Positions 51,883 through 63,317 of a stretch of DNA of 64,000 bases are shown in pieces. Within the stretch, counting starts at the first letter, position 1, and every line of letters starts with the position of its first letter. This DNA comes from Lingula anatina. Lineage: Eukaryota; Brachiopoda; Lingulata; Lingulida; Lingulidae. The position numbers were made by a program, and so were the translations under genes. The notes under the pieces were generated by a model. It made no database searches. It was not told where the DNA came from and saw only the letters and a list, made by a program, of their open reading frames with translations. The DNA lies in assembly GCF_001039355.2 (NCBI RefSeq), contig NW_019775835.1, forward strand, positions 322,037 through 386,036. The letters are read 5' to 3'.

Positions 51883-52765
51883 TGTATACTCTCTAGCTAC
51901 ATGTTATATCTGATATGCACTCCCTCGTAATCAATCCCTTGCTGGACACCGTAAAAAGCAATGTCCTTATTTTTTAAGACTGAATTACTGTTGACTGTCG
52001 TGTCTTCTTCCACACAAGTCAGTTCATACCAGTTGTTTTTACGTGGTTTCCCCCTGTAATGAATGTGTACAGTACGTACTCTCACGGCTTTCTTGTGTGT
52101 CTTCAACAACTACAGGTTTAAGTTCCAACGTCCAATAACCTGTGAACGCAACGCAGAATCAACGCGAAAGAAGTCTGTGCCTAAGGCAGCTGAAGGTAAA
52201 CATATACTGCCTTACTTGCATGCCACCTTTGCGAACCATTAGTGCACTTAAAACATTTCTTTGTCCCGGTGTTATTTTTTGGTGTTCCACTAAGAAACTG
52301 CCAACCTATGCCCATCCTCAGAATTGGCGTTTAAACTAATTGATAGAATCCTCTTACATCCCCAATCTTGCTTTAAAGTGTATACGATACGTGTGGCGTG
52401 CTTCTTACATTTGCATGTCTAGACGTAATACCTCATTAAAACAAGTGCCTCCTGTTCTAAGTCATTCTAGGAATCCGATACCAAGGGCAAATTTTCAAAC
52501 ATTTTCCAATATTTTGAGATATTGGCGTCATAGCCATCAGTGCGCAGAGCTTGAAATGTAGAGCTGCAAATTCATCTACTGATTGGCCATGAGTGATTTA
52601 AGCTTCGCTTCTTCGTATTTGCTGGATAAAAGTATTGAGATAGATTAGTTTGTTATTTGCAATTGGTTAAGTAGGCCTACAAAATTGCAACCTTATTGGA
52701 TAGACTGGAACCGACGCGACAGTTCTCAGAAGGTTGTCCCTTCGGAGAAAACTAAACAATCAAAC

Positions 52766-52813
52766 ATGCTATATGGTACTCCGCAGTCAAATGGCAAGAC
52801 AGAGAATAAGAAC
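52766..52813 (+). pseudogene. Short relic resembling a Ty3/gypsy-type integrase motif
   Basis: The plus-strand frame reads MLYGTPQSNGKTENKN, resembling the PQSNGKxE motif in the C-terminal part of the integrase catalytic core of Ty3/gypsy retrotransposons. The similarity covers only about a dozen residues. A stop follows soon after (TAA near 52844), and no reverse transcriptase, LTR or other pol segment is seen nearby. If real, this is a decayed fragment; chance similarity cannot be excluded. Confidence 0.3.
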
Positions 52814-53794
52814 TATACTATCAACAAGCATTTCTGTCGTATTTAACGAAGAACTTCATTTCTTACGTGCATCAATGAAAGACAACGAAATTTAATAAAC
52901 AAAGCCCGTGTGAAATGATGAGATGGCCCCTAAGTAATAAATGTAAAGTTCTCTTATTGAATTGGAACTTGACTCTCCAGTTGTGTGGTCATGATCTACT
53001 CAGTCAATACCGATAGCATGACCTTAAGCTCAAACTTTCTTACGGTAAAATGTTAGATACATACGCAAAAGTTAAGATGGACCTTTTTAAAATCAACGTT
53101 TACTGTACCATCCCAAAACAAATGTGCTTTAAAATTTTAATGTTAAAATAAATTACTTTTATAGACCATCATATAAGATTTTCTCAGAGTTAAACTGTTA
53201 ACATCATTCTAATGTGAAAATTGGACAACGAAGTGAAGCCAGGGACGTCGGAAGTCAAGTGTTCGAATATAAGCTGGAGTAATAAATTGGATAGCGGTCA
53301 ATGCAGAATTAGTCGACTGCACCGAAGAAAAACAAGGTAAACGGTCTTTTAGATTCTTTCTGAAAACGATACTTAGCCGGCTATATGTTAAAGCAGGTAA
53401 TAATTAACCTTTGACATTTTTGTGAAATAGGCACCAGGACTGAATTGAATGCATTAATGAAATATTAGGATAAGCGATCTTAATTTTTACTAGTGTATTG
53501 TGACGCTGTCGACTGCGTTACAAAGAGTAACTTTCTGTCCGTAACAACAATTAAACTGTGCCTTGCAGTAGAAAAAGCCATAAGGTCGGAGTGGCATACA
53601 GAGAAGCAATTTATTTCATTGAATCCCCTTATACATGTATACCAGTTCATCTCAACTTAACATTCACCAATCAGGGCAAGTTACACAATGCACGGCGCCA
53701 CTAAGAAGTCACCGATCAGAATACATTAAGCCCTTACAACGGCCCGGTTTGAGAGTAAAAAAATACTTTACGTGCCGACAACTGATCGATCTTT

Positions 53795-53905
53795 GAGCAA
53801 AGCAATGCTTGTGGCTTCTATCTGCGACAACACTGACGCCAGTTTCATGGTCGTACAAAGGACGCAGCAAGGGTGCCGTCCAGTGTAAAGCGGGCTTTAC
53901 TGAAC
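53795..53905 (-). repeat. Dispersed repeat, copy 1
   Basis: Read on the minus strand this shares with 62332-62445 the start TTTACACTGGACGGC, then CGTCCTTTGT, AAACTGGC and CACAAGCAT-GCTTTG in the same order, with small indels. The nearly blunt start at the TTTACACTGG end suggests a short interspersed or MITE-type family. No target duplication identified. Confidence 0.6.
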
Positions 53906-54040
53906 AGACACCAACTTACGCACAGTACTGGGCTAATGTTGTAACAAATCTCAACTAACGCAATGCCACTACGTTACAGTATCTAGCTAGTTGTTGCTCT
54001 AAAATCCATGGTGGAATTATCTTTTGCTTAAACTTGTAAT

Positions 54041-54067
54041 AATAAATAAATAAATAAATAAATAAAT
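54041..54067. repeat. (AATA)n microsatellite
   Basis: About seven uninterrupted tetranucleotide units. Confidence 0.9.
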
Positions 54068-57000
54068 TGTTTTTTAATGCCGGTATGTGAATCTTTATCT
54101 ATCAACTGCAATGCTTAAGACAAAGGTACACCCAAGGTCTTTTTGGAATCTTTTTCATATTCCGGATTGGTGGGAGGCGCTTGAAGAAGCGCAGTGCATG
54201 GAGGAGTGCAGGACAGACAAAAGAAGAAAAAAAAAGAAGAAAATTGAAAATGAAGAAAACCACAGAAAGGAAGGACAGCAAAACTAGCCTTCAACTTGCT
54301 GTCCAATGTTTTGTTGTGACAATTAAAGACATTCATGCACTGATTGGACTGCTAAGCGATTGAGTTTGGGTATGAACACTGTATATTTCCATTAGTACAC
54401 TACCAACAAAATCAACTTGAGAGATTTTGTCTACGCCAGCATTGCGAATCACCAACGTGAATTATCCAGCAAAGCACTTAATTTGTCACAACACATAGAT
54501 TTCATCTTCGAATATTTGAATTTAGACAGAACACTTATATAAGTGATCGATATAATATTAACTTCGAAGCTCTTTAAAGCGAAGTGCACTCTGCAGGCTA
54601 TAGGCATCACGGGAGTGTCGACCCTAAATGCATTTTTACTGCAAGGCACATTTTTCAATGTGGCTGAAGTCCACTGTCCATTCCTGAGCTTAAACGGAAA
54701 ATTCCATTACTGTTTCACTGTGAAAAACCTAGCGTCCATTCTTCAAACAACTTTCTCAAATGCATAGAAAAGCAAGCCGTGTCATTTTTTATTTACTTTT
54801 TCAGGGGATTGTTGCGAACATTAACAGAAGGTGAATACGTATTACTGTATATATGTTTTCTCGGTTATGGAGCAATTTTAGAGACGAGTGAGGCAAATAG
54901 CAAAGAGCTTGTTTATCAATATCCCCGCGAGTAATCCATTATGCAAAATAATCACATCTCTCACTGTTCATCTGATGAAATTGATTTTAAATCGCTTTAG
55001 TCTCAGTATATCAAATGTAAAATCTCATGTATTGATCCAAGCCCACTCCCTCTCGCTTAATATCACGCATCCACATTATGGTGACATTTTTTAAGCTTCG
55101 AGAAGCACATTTAAAATATTTTAAAGGTGGCACAAAAAAAAAATAATAATAAATAATAATAATAATAAATAAAATAAAATAAATAAGTAAATAAAAATAG
55201 GACTTCAAAATGACATAAATAAACTAAATTAAAGTCGGTGTCCGAAAGTATATTGTGCATGTGAAATACCTGAATAACTATATACATATACCTTTAGTGT
55301 GCTTCCAATGGTCTCATTATATTACATATATCGGTATGTACTTCCCTATCAACAGAAGCTGATACATCAGGAACGGAAATAAAATAATCTGTAATATTCT
55401 AGCACAAGAAATCACACACGCTTCTCTCTCCCTGCTCCCGTTTTCTATGAAATTGTCCGTAATTTATTACAAGTAATCCGTTTTGTTGACAGTCTTGGGA
55501 CTCCCCACGACTAAATTCGAATATCAACACACAGGCGACGTCACAGCATCAACGGTTTAAGTATCTCTATAACGCTGTCAAATCCCAAAGGAAGAAAGAT
55601 GTAATTTAGTGTAATTAGATGAGAAACTCGCCATAACGGTTGCCGCTGAGAGTTAAAATAAGGTTTAAAACGCACCATTATATCAGAGTCATTCCTCATT
55701 TTTTTCTCAGTAGCTTCGAAATATAAGTGTAAGGTACCCACAAGTCAATAATGCGATGGCTGGAAGTCCATCTTAATCATGGAAAAAAAGCTACTGTGCA
55801 GTTATTAAGAACGCGCTATTGGTCGTCAGTAGCTTCAGTTATCCAAATATGCCTAAAATTTGCTATATCGGAGTGCTTCTCGCCAATGTCCTCAGCAAAG
55901 TGAAAATTTTGCAGCAAATGTTTAGCTTGCGGCAAGTAGTCCGCAAGAAAAAAATTGTATTGCTGCTAATTAACATCAAATTCGCAAGAATATAAAATTC
56001 CTTTTTGCAAATTTGCAGCAAATTGCGGGATGAGTTAGCGGCAGTCCTGGTATTCTTCCAAGGGTGATCATTTGGCCATATGTGCATGTATCTTTGAAAA
56101 ACGTTTCTTTCCACATCGATGATGCATCTCACTCGTTCCGTTCCTTGACAAGTCATTGGACTACATGTAGTATCTACAAGTGAACGAATTTCACTTTACC
56201 CATCCAAATCCCATATTAATATCACTAAGAATAGCGCCTATGACAGATTAAGACGACTTATACAATTCTGAAAGCCCAAAGCTGCTTTACCCATTATTCC
56301 AATTTAATTTTGCTTTTATAAGCCAATCACTAGACGTTTTATCTTGATTAAGTCCGGATAATTTTATGTCATTTTCGCTTTTCACCTTCCCTCTTGTTAA
56401 CTGCATGGCTCGATCATTATACAGGGTTTTAAGTACCTACTGGGATTATACTATTAAAGGCCTATTATCTATATTATCTACTTGTATAAACTGGCACGCT
56501 TGAATTTTGATTGCTGTAACACCGCGGTCTCTACCTTCACATAATGTTTGCTTTCTGTTGTCCCATTTTCCCTTATTTTTTGTTTTTGTATTTTTACTTT
56601 CTTCACTTTTACTTTACGTCACCTGTACGTTACTATCATTTCCTCTTACGGTTGCCGTGAGGTCAGATGAGCCGCTAAATTAATCGTCATTAGACAAAAT
56701 TCCACGTTTAAGAATCCAGCTGAAATTTAGTTTTCATTTCAAACTTAGCAGATATTCCTATATTGATGATGTTTCTGCAGATACATATATCTGAAGGTGG
56801 GTAAACTGGTCGTTTCTCTGACTAACGAAGAATTGAAGTTCCATTGAGTTAATACTGTTAGGCAAGTTTAGTGAAATTTTAGAAGAAATGAAGAAGTACT
56901 TTGATTGTCAGGCCCATATACTTTTTCCCGGAATTTATAGAAAAAATATTCTGGATCATTGTACTAAGTCGATTGGACGTGGGAGGAATTACTGTGGAAA

Positions 57001-57926
57001 CCGTTTCACTTTGACATCTTTTGAAGCACACTGAGTTCGTATAGCGATAACTTTATTTCATAAAAAAATATCACGCCGATTCTGTAACTGTTTTTACAGC
57101 ACAAGTCTGGAAAACTATGCCAGTATCAGTTTACAAACAACAATGTAATAAAATTAAAACACGTGATGTGCAGTATCATACTTACACAAGTATATTAAGA
57201 TGTTAAAATGCTCCATCCATATGCCAGTTACCTATAGTAACCTTTAAAACATAAGGGGAAATAATATATGCTTTACAGAGTCTATAGGCGCCTGTCTCAC
57301 AAATATTGAACAAAGTCGAATCGGTCAAAGCAAAGGGTTTTTAGACTTTTAGTCAATTTAGCTACACATCACAAATGATCTCATAGTCTGCCTTCCCATC
57401 TTTTCTATCAGTCGTTTCACAGCGCCTCTTTGGTACATGACAATAGTTTTGAGAAGATACCTACTTTTAGTGGTGACGATAGCACATTTAACTAGGCACA
57501 GTATACCAATAAGATTTATTACACCAAACAAATAAAGAATGGAAACTAGAGCTTGGACTGGATACTCGCATGCGATGTAAATGTAGATGATATGCCGTTT
57601 CGAGTATATACAATAGTGAAGTCTAAATCACTTCAACATGAATCTGAACAAACTGACACTGTTGCCATGTGACAATCAACACGGAAGGTGTCCACCAAGA
57701 ATGTCTTCGAAGAAAGCTCTTCATTTTTTAACATCCCTATACCAATAACGCAAAGTCAAAGACGACGAATGTGTTTCCGCCTCTGCCAGTGTAACGAAAC
57801 TGAGGGTCCATGTGACAGGAAGTCCGCCCTCCATATAGTTATAATGGTTAGGGTTAGTCTGACCTAAGTGGGTCAAAATCTAGGGCGAGGCTCACCTGTA
57901 CAAATGAATGGACAGCGGACTCTCTG

Positions 57927-59042
57927 TTATGGGGGACTCTCTGTCACATTACACTTCCGTAAATTAGTTAGCTTTGTTGACGTCCCGTGTAGAAACTGCC
58001 TTGCAGGTGTTCCATGTCCCTTCCGTGCTCCACAAGTCTGTCGGAATCCTATCTGAAACTCCCGCGAAACGAAGTTATAAACGATGGGATTTAAACAAGA
58101 ATTTGAAAATGCTAGCATCTGGGCTATGGTTGCTATGACGACGTACGTGATACCCTTTGGAGTAACCCGGAGGTAACTGCATATCGTTAATATTGTAAAT
58201 GGCACCCAGCACACGACGAACAGAACGGTGACGGTTCCGAGTAGAACCAATAATCTCTTTGAGTTCTTCTTCGATTGTTCCATCCCCTGGTTCTCGCCGA
58301 GGTCGTTCATAGACATCTGGTGCTTGCGGAGAGCCTGAACTATACACGTAGAGGCAATGAGGGATACCGTGATGGGTAAAAAGACGTCGATGGCGGTTGT
58401 GCTGGCGACAAAATATGCCTCCTGGTACCGGTGTTCAAACACAGGTTGACAGCTACGGTAGCCATGTTCGGTGTAGTGAAGGGCGACTGGGGCATTGACA
58501 ACACACATTATGACCCAAATGATGCCACATGTCAATGTTACGCGCCATTTGGTCAGGAACCGAGCTGAATGCATTGGCTTCGATATGGCAATGCAACGAA
58601 ACACGCCGATTGTAGCCAGAGAGTATCCTCCAACGCCAGTTGTGACAAATATGGAATATTTAAAGAATTTGCACAGTCCTTCCCCTATGAATAAGTCATA
58701 TTTTTTGCCATAGTAGGCCGCCTGTAGTGGTATGCAGATTAATAGGAAAAATAAATCAGAGATAGCAAGATTTAGAAACAGAATGTTTGGACGAGTCCGC
58801 AAATGTTTGCTGGTGCAGATAATTCCAATAACCAGCCCGTTGCCAATTAGACCTAGTATAAGAAATATGGACAGAATAATAGGACATACCACGGCGCATG
58901 TTGCCAGCATCTGGAGGAAGTAAACGTATTCTTCACTTGTCGTTGCGTTTATCTGTCCGTGTTCCAGAAAAAAGGAAATATTATAGCTTTCCGCTGTATT
59001 TGTGACAGATTCGCCAAACGTGAAATTCGGTAGGTATTCCAT
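57927..59042 (-). CDS. Intronless rhodopsin-family peptide GPCR (galanin/allatostatin-A-receptor-like), receptor 2
   Basis: Complete 371-residue single-exon receptor, paralogue of receptor 1. N-glycosylation sites N6, N21 and N32 precede TM1. Landmarks: N68 (TM1), ISD with D96 (TM2), C124 and C198 (extracellular disulfide), W176 (TM4), P223 (TM5), CWVP at 278-281, NPIVY at 318-322, then a basic helix 8 and a short tail with Cys residues that could be palmitoylated. From PNILFLNLA in TM2 to LTKxRV after TM3 I count 60 of 84 residues identical to receptor 1 by hand; termini and the third cytoplasmic loop diverge. It shares the unusual FRC (148-150) in place of D/ERY, so the substitution predates the duplication. 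The first Met is used as the start, giving an N-terminus of normal length. Ligand unknown. Confidence 0.93.
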   Translation of the reverse strand: MEYLPNFTFGESVTNTAESYNISFFLEHGQINATTSEEYVYFLQMLATCAVVCPIILSIFLILGLIGNGLVIGIICTSKHLRTRPNILFLNLAISDLFFLLICIPLQAAYYGKKYDLFIGEGLCKFFKYSIFVTTGVGGYSLATIGVFRCIAISKPMHSARFLTKWRVTLTCGIIWVIMCVVNAPVALHYTEHGYRSCQPVFEHRYQEAYFVASTTAIDVFLPITVSLIASTCIVQALRKHQMSMNDLGENQGMEQSKKNSKRLLVLLGTVTVLFVVCWVPFTILTICSYLRVTPKGITYVVIATIAQMLAFSNSCLNPIVYNFVSREFQIGFRQTCGARKGHGTPARQFLHGTSTKLTNLRKCNVTESPP

Positions 59043-60503
59043 GTTAATTCCAAGTCCAAAATCTGCAAACGTTCGTCGTCACATGTATTTGATACACCCT
59101 GTTATTTTGACAAAAAGAAACCTTTGAGTGAAATGTTCCACAACCGCTTGCCGATTAATTTGGAACAGCTCCCATAAGCTTTTAGTTGCATTTATTTTCT
59201 AAAACCAAAAGGACGCCAGCCAATGAGCAGTGTTGAAGTGTATCAACATACAATATGTATATGATGTGGTTTTAAGTGTCAAAAGATGGCCGGGAAAACG
59301 CCTGCTTCAAGTTACCCTTCAGCACGTGTTAATTAACAAATGGAATACAGGTCTCCACATTGACAATACATCTTCGCCGTTTTAAGTGCTGCTGCTATTC
59401 TAAGCGAAAGACGTGCATGTACCACAAAACTGATATAGGATGTAGTCGGAGATACTACGGCTCAAATTTCATAGAAGAAATTGCATAAATGCCGCAAAGT
59501 GACCAGATATGATCAGATATCTATTATCTACCACTCGTATTGTTGATTATTTATTAGAAGATTTAGATATAATCTTGGTATTTGCTGAGCTTGTATCTTT
59601 TCCAGAAAGGCGTGTAGTAATACACCGTACATGATGGCAATGCCTATATATAAATGTAGAATGATATCCATTAATCAGCAAGTGTAGGCGCAATCACTCA
59701 GGTTATATGAAATATAATTTAATATTAAGGCTAATGTAAAGACAGTCCATGCTCCATCTTGATTCTCGGCCAAACATTGAGATACATGTACCCCGAATAA
59801 CAGTTAACACTTATTGAATGAGTAAATCGAGTGAGCGCACTGAGCAGCATTATATAAAAGACCTATAAGAAATGTCTTCAGCCTTCAAAACAGTAGACAT
59901 ATAGGGCTGAGGCATTTTTACTTTCGAATGTGCTGAGGGTATTCTTATTCCTTTAAACACAACTAACGAGGCTACAGAATAGTTAGCATGGAATCAGAGA
60001 GCAGGCATTTGTTGGCCTACATTCTGGCGATTAATGCGGGAGAATTTAATGTCTAGGAGATAAATGAACAGACTACAAATAGGTACTGCGTGTCTTGTCA
60101 CTCGTAAAATGCCATTTATTAAATGACAATTTTAAAATCAGACAATAACCAAAGAACAGTTCCACAGATTTATTTTAGGGTAGATGCAACTTTAACCCAA
60201 ATATCGTAGGATTCTGAACACTTTTAGGCCTTGCGCAACAAAATCATGTTCCATTTCAAAAAAGATTTTATGAAAATTAAGTTTAGCACGTGCAAACATT
60301 GTAGTCAATTACCGAATACCAACATCAAGCAAGCATAAAAAATTAATGGAATATTCAAGCAAATCATACGTCCCATTGTACGTATTAGACTATATGGTAT
60401 GGTTTACAATCTCCTAGCTTATCCTTCGGGAGTCCCTTTCCCCGCCTCCCCCCACCCCACACACAGAGTAGCCGCAACAGTGCTGCAAACCTACCGCATA
60501 TAA

Positions 60504-60698
60504 GGCCCCATTCAGAATGAGAAAAGCCGAGTGCTAGCTAGGTCACGACCTAAATATTAAAGAAAGACCGCTTAAGCCTGTAATGGTCTCTCGCCTCTCA
60601 CAGGCTCAGCACGCGTCGTCCCTCGACCGGTTGAATTGAGCCGAGATGTAATTACTGTGCCCCTGCACTCATTCTGTCTTCTCATTCTGAATGGTCCC
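60504..60698. mobile_element. PIF/Harbinger-like MITE
   Basis: The ends GGCCCCATTCAGAATGAGAA and its reverse complement (TTCTCATTCTGAATGGTCCC) form inverted repeats of about 20 bases with two mismatches. TAA stands directly outside each end (60501-60503 and 60699-60701), the 3-bp T-W-A target duplication typical of PIF/Harbinger elements. At 195 bp it has no transposase. The terminus resembles that of the element at 42218-42454. Confidence 0.7.
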
Positions 60699-61889
60699 TA
60701 AGACCCGCTATCCACACATTATTTAGGCTCTAAGCATAACGTATAATTGCTTCCGATTGCCTTTAGGTGTTTATTACATCATGCCACTGACTGATCAACA
60801 GGGATGAAAAATAATCAACAGACGTAGACGATGACAATTTTACTATAACATGTTGGTTACTGGGATCGAAAACTACTTGGTTTTGTCTTGTTTTGCTCAT
60901 TACGGTCTTTCATTTTTTATTTTGAAGCTGAGGGAGAAACACGTGCTTGCTGTTTAACGATGGACTGACGCATTTTTAGGTACTTAAAAAAGCACTCTTA
61001 ATATTTAGCAGTTCTGATGCAACCATGTGCATTAAGTACATGTTAGTAATAGTTCATGTAAAACTAAATCTATATCATGTCTCCAGCAGACGTCCTGCTG
61101 TCTTTCTCTCTGATGGAAAATAAACTGCACTTGAAAACAAATGTGTTGTCGAAATTGGAGATCTAAAAAAGGGAACTGTTAATTTTACAATCTTGTAGTC
61201 ACGCCATGTTGCGGCTGGCTGTACCATGTATGTAAAAAACTCACTTAACAAGACACTCACGATAGAAATGGGATTGATACATGGTGGTAAATATATTACA
61301 TAAGGTTGGATTGTTTTATCTTTCGCGATTGGCCACGTGAAAACATTAATTGTTGAATAAAAAACATTTCCATTGCTAATGTAGTGTTGGCAATACTTTT
61401 AAATATTGTACCTTGATACACAAGAAACTAATGGATGTCCGATTCAGTCAGTTGTAGTCTCAAAATTGTTCTGAAATTTTTGACTAAATATTCTGCCCTC
61501 CTTGATCCAAGATTTAAGGCCCCCATGGGGAGTAGTGGTCACAGTTCATGGGGGACAAATTTATCCATTCAAAAATCACAGTGAATAAATGTTAATTCAT
61601 ATCTCATTGAAAATGCAGGAAATACAAGTCGAAGATCATGAATCACCGCGTATGACCTCATTTCACGAATGATGAAGAACTAAAAGCCGCATTCACGGGT
61701 ATAGGGCTCTTCACGGATCACACGAAATCATACGAACGTTTCATGCATTTAGGGAATTAAAAGGTTTCCTTTTTAAGGGTAATGAAATGTCGAACGGGGC
61801 CTTCATGATTAACCAGTGGTGGTAGCCCAAGAGAATGAAGTATCGCACCTACTGTGCAGCTACATGTACCTTATGAGGTAATTAAAGCA

Positions 61890-61911
61890 ACACACACACA
61901 CACACACACAC
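61890..61911. repeat. (CA)n microsatellite
   Basis: About eleven CA units. Confidence 0.9.
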
Positions 61912-61957
61912 TTGCAGCATTTACAACAAACAAGAAGCATGTAAACTTATTTGAAAT

Positions 61958-61963
61958 TTTATT
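61958..61963 (-). promoter_or_regulatory. Candidate polyadenylation signal of the NAAA-like gene
   Basis: AATAAA on the minus strand about 200 bases downstream of the stop codon. A second AATAAA (62161-62166) overlaps the stop itself and is too close to be the likely main signal. Confidence 0.4.
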
Positions 61964-62161
61964 TACATAAACCATTGCAATAAATGATTAAAAAAATCTC
62001 CGTTCTATCACAGTTGAAATCACTTGCAGAAAAAAATTGGTAAAAAAGTTTCTAATTTAAATAAAAAAAATTTGTTGTGCTTGCACTGAAATCTGAATGA
62101 TGATTAATCTGCATAGATTGTTTGTAACAATGATAAAACAACAAGTCAAATAAAAATGGAT

Positions 62162-62309
62162 TTATTTGAGCGTATTCTTCTCAATCTTGAAAAACTTCTT
62201 CTGTAAAACTTCCGGGAGCCTTTTTGAAGCTTGACCGTTATAATGGCGAACCCAAGCATCAAAGACATCCGGTTTTCCAGCGCTCATCGTCGCCGTGTAC
62301 GTGGTATGC
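62162..62309 (-). CDS. NAAA: NAAA-like amidase, terminal coding exon
   Basis: Last coding exon of an N-terminal-nucleophile amidase of the NAAA/acid ceramidase family, lysosomal enzymes that hydrolyse fatty acid amides. The minus-strand acceptor TTTTGCAG precedes G CAT ACC ACG; with the previous exon's AG this completes an Arg codon. The translation TTYTATMSAGKPDVFDAWVRHYNG matches the conserved C-terminal segment of NAAA (thr-met-ser-ala-gly followed by an acidic and aromatic stretch). It ends with a basic Lys-rich tail (QKKFFKIEKNTLK) and TAA at 62162-62164. All four exons together give 480 nt, an exact multiple of three, with consistent phases. The family is clear; NAAA rather than acid ceramidase is favoured by overall motif similarity and not proven. 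Confidence 0.85.
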
Positions 62310-62331
62310 CTGCAAAAGGTAGTAAGCTAGT

Positions 62332-62445
62332 ATCTTAAACCCCTTTTACACTGGACGGCGTCCTTTGTGCGTCCATAAAACTGGCATGCCTGTGGTCGTA
62401 GAAAGGAGACACAAGCATCGCTTTGGTTGCAGAGGGCTTTAAATG
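62332..62445 (+). repeat. Dispersed repeat, copy 2 (in NAAA-like intron)
   Basis: Shares ordered blocks with 53795-53905 in the opposite orientation (TTTTACACTGGACGGCGTCC, AAACTGGC, GACACAAGCATCGCTTTG). It sits in the last intron of the NAAA-like gene. Confidence 0.6.
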
Positions 62446-62555
62446 TCCATTTTTTGTTTGTCAATGTTACGTTACTATAACATTAAATAAATGTACTATA
62501 AGCTTGGTTAACATAATATGAACTGTATAATCTATAAAATTATTTCGATATTCAC

Positions 62556-62651
62556 CTGTTTACCACAAGAGGTTCCGATAATACTTCAAACAATGTCCCC
62601 TTGTTGATGTTTTGTTGGCCAGTGGAATTCAATGCTTTCATAGCCGGGGTT
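62556..62651 (-). CDS. NAAA: NAAA-like amidase, internal exon
   Basis: A 96-nt exon: minus-strand acceptor ATTGCAG, donor AACAG|GTGAAT. With the preceding exon's CG it opens R-TPAMKALNSTGQQNINKG and ends TLFEVLSEPLVVN-R. This matches the family segment rich in alanine/leucine after the TNYD block (RRTPA-KALN-TGQ). NST is a potential N-glycosylation site, fitting a lysosomal enzyme. Both flanking introns (246 and 603 nt) keep the frame. Confidence 0.88.
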
Positions 62652-63254
62652 CTGCAATACATAAAACTACAGTTCATTCACTTGAGCATTCATTTCATAT
62701 TTTTTACTCATTTATCCTGTTATTATGTATTTTTTTAATTTAAAAGTATCTGTGTCCCTAGCAAGTGGAACATGTTTGGGTTCTTAGCAAGCTGAAATAT
62801 AAAACAACTCACTATGAATATAAGAAAAATTCAGTGCCAATGAAACAATATGTACATATGCACTTGCACATCAAACATGCACTTGTATGTACATCTACAT
62901 GTATGCACTGTTATATAAATAAAGCTCTGCTTCCAACGTACAATGTATGGTTAAAAAACCTGCTACTACTGGTCTTACTGCAAAGACTGACCATAAAATG
63001 ACCATGCAAAGCAATATCCTACATTGTACAGGGGAATTATATTGAACTGAATTAAATCAAATTTATAATCATTAAGATCTACTTTCAGTTTTGAGACTTT
63101 TTTTCATTATCTTTTAATATTTTTTTGTGAAACCCTCCCCAGAAAAAAAGAACCATAGGAAATAAGATTTATGACATCTTTCTCTCAGATTTTATTTGTG
63201 AAACCTGTCCAAGACAAGTGAAACCTCTGGTTCCCCCACAGTAGTAACCCTTAC

Positions 63255-63317
63255 CGTCTGTTATCTGTGGCAGGGGGATCCACCCAGTGATCATAATTAG
63301 TCTCCACCAAATACCAC
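63255..63317 (-). CDS. NAAA: NAAA-like amidase, internal exon with the catalytic-Asn motif
   Basis: A 63-nt exon: acceptor TTATTCTTAG, donor GACG|GTAAGG. Translation: WYLVETNYDHWVDPPATDNR. ETNYDHW is the signature of NAAA/acid ceramidase; its Asn is one of the active-site residues of the family (established knowledge), and the WYLV-TNYD context matches closely. The catalytic cysteine nucleophile lies in an exon outside this window. The acceptor and first bases of this exon are tandemly repeated just upstream in the intron. Confidence 0.9.

Larger units (their letters stand above)
51883..57926. other. Intergenic region between the two receptor genes
   Basis: About 6 kb without a recognisable intact gene. 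It holds a short integrase-like relic (52766-52813), a dispersed repeat (53795-53905), an AAAT repeat (54041-54067), an A-rich AAT/AAAT stretch (55133-55197) and a cluster of degenerate TTGCAGCAAAT-like motifs (55860-56040). Promoter elements for receptor 1 should lie just above 51882 but none is distinctive. Confidence 0.5.
59043..62160. other. Intergenic region between receptor 2 and the NAAA-like gene
   Basis: No recognisable exon. Contains the MITE-like element at 60504-60698 and an AC repeat (61890-61911). Its upper end is the probable 3' UTR of the NAAA-like gene. Confidence 0.5.
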
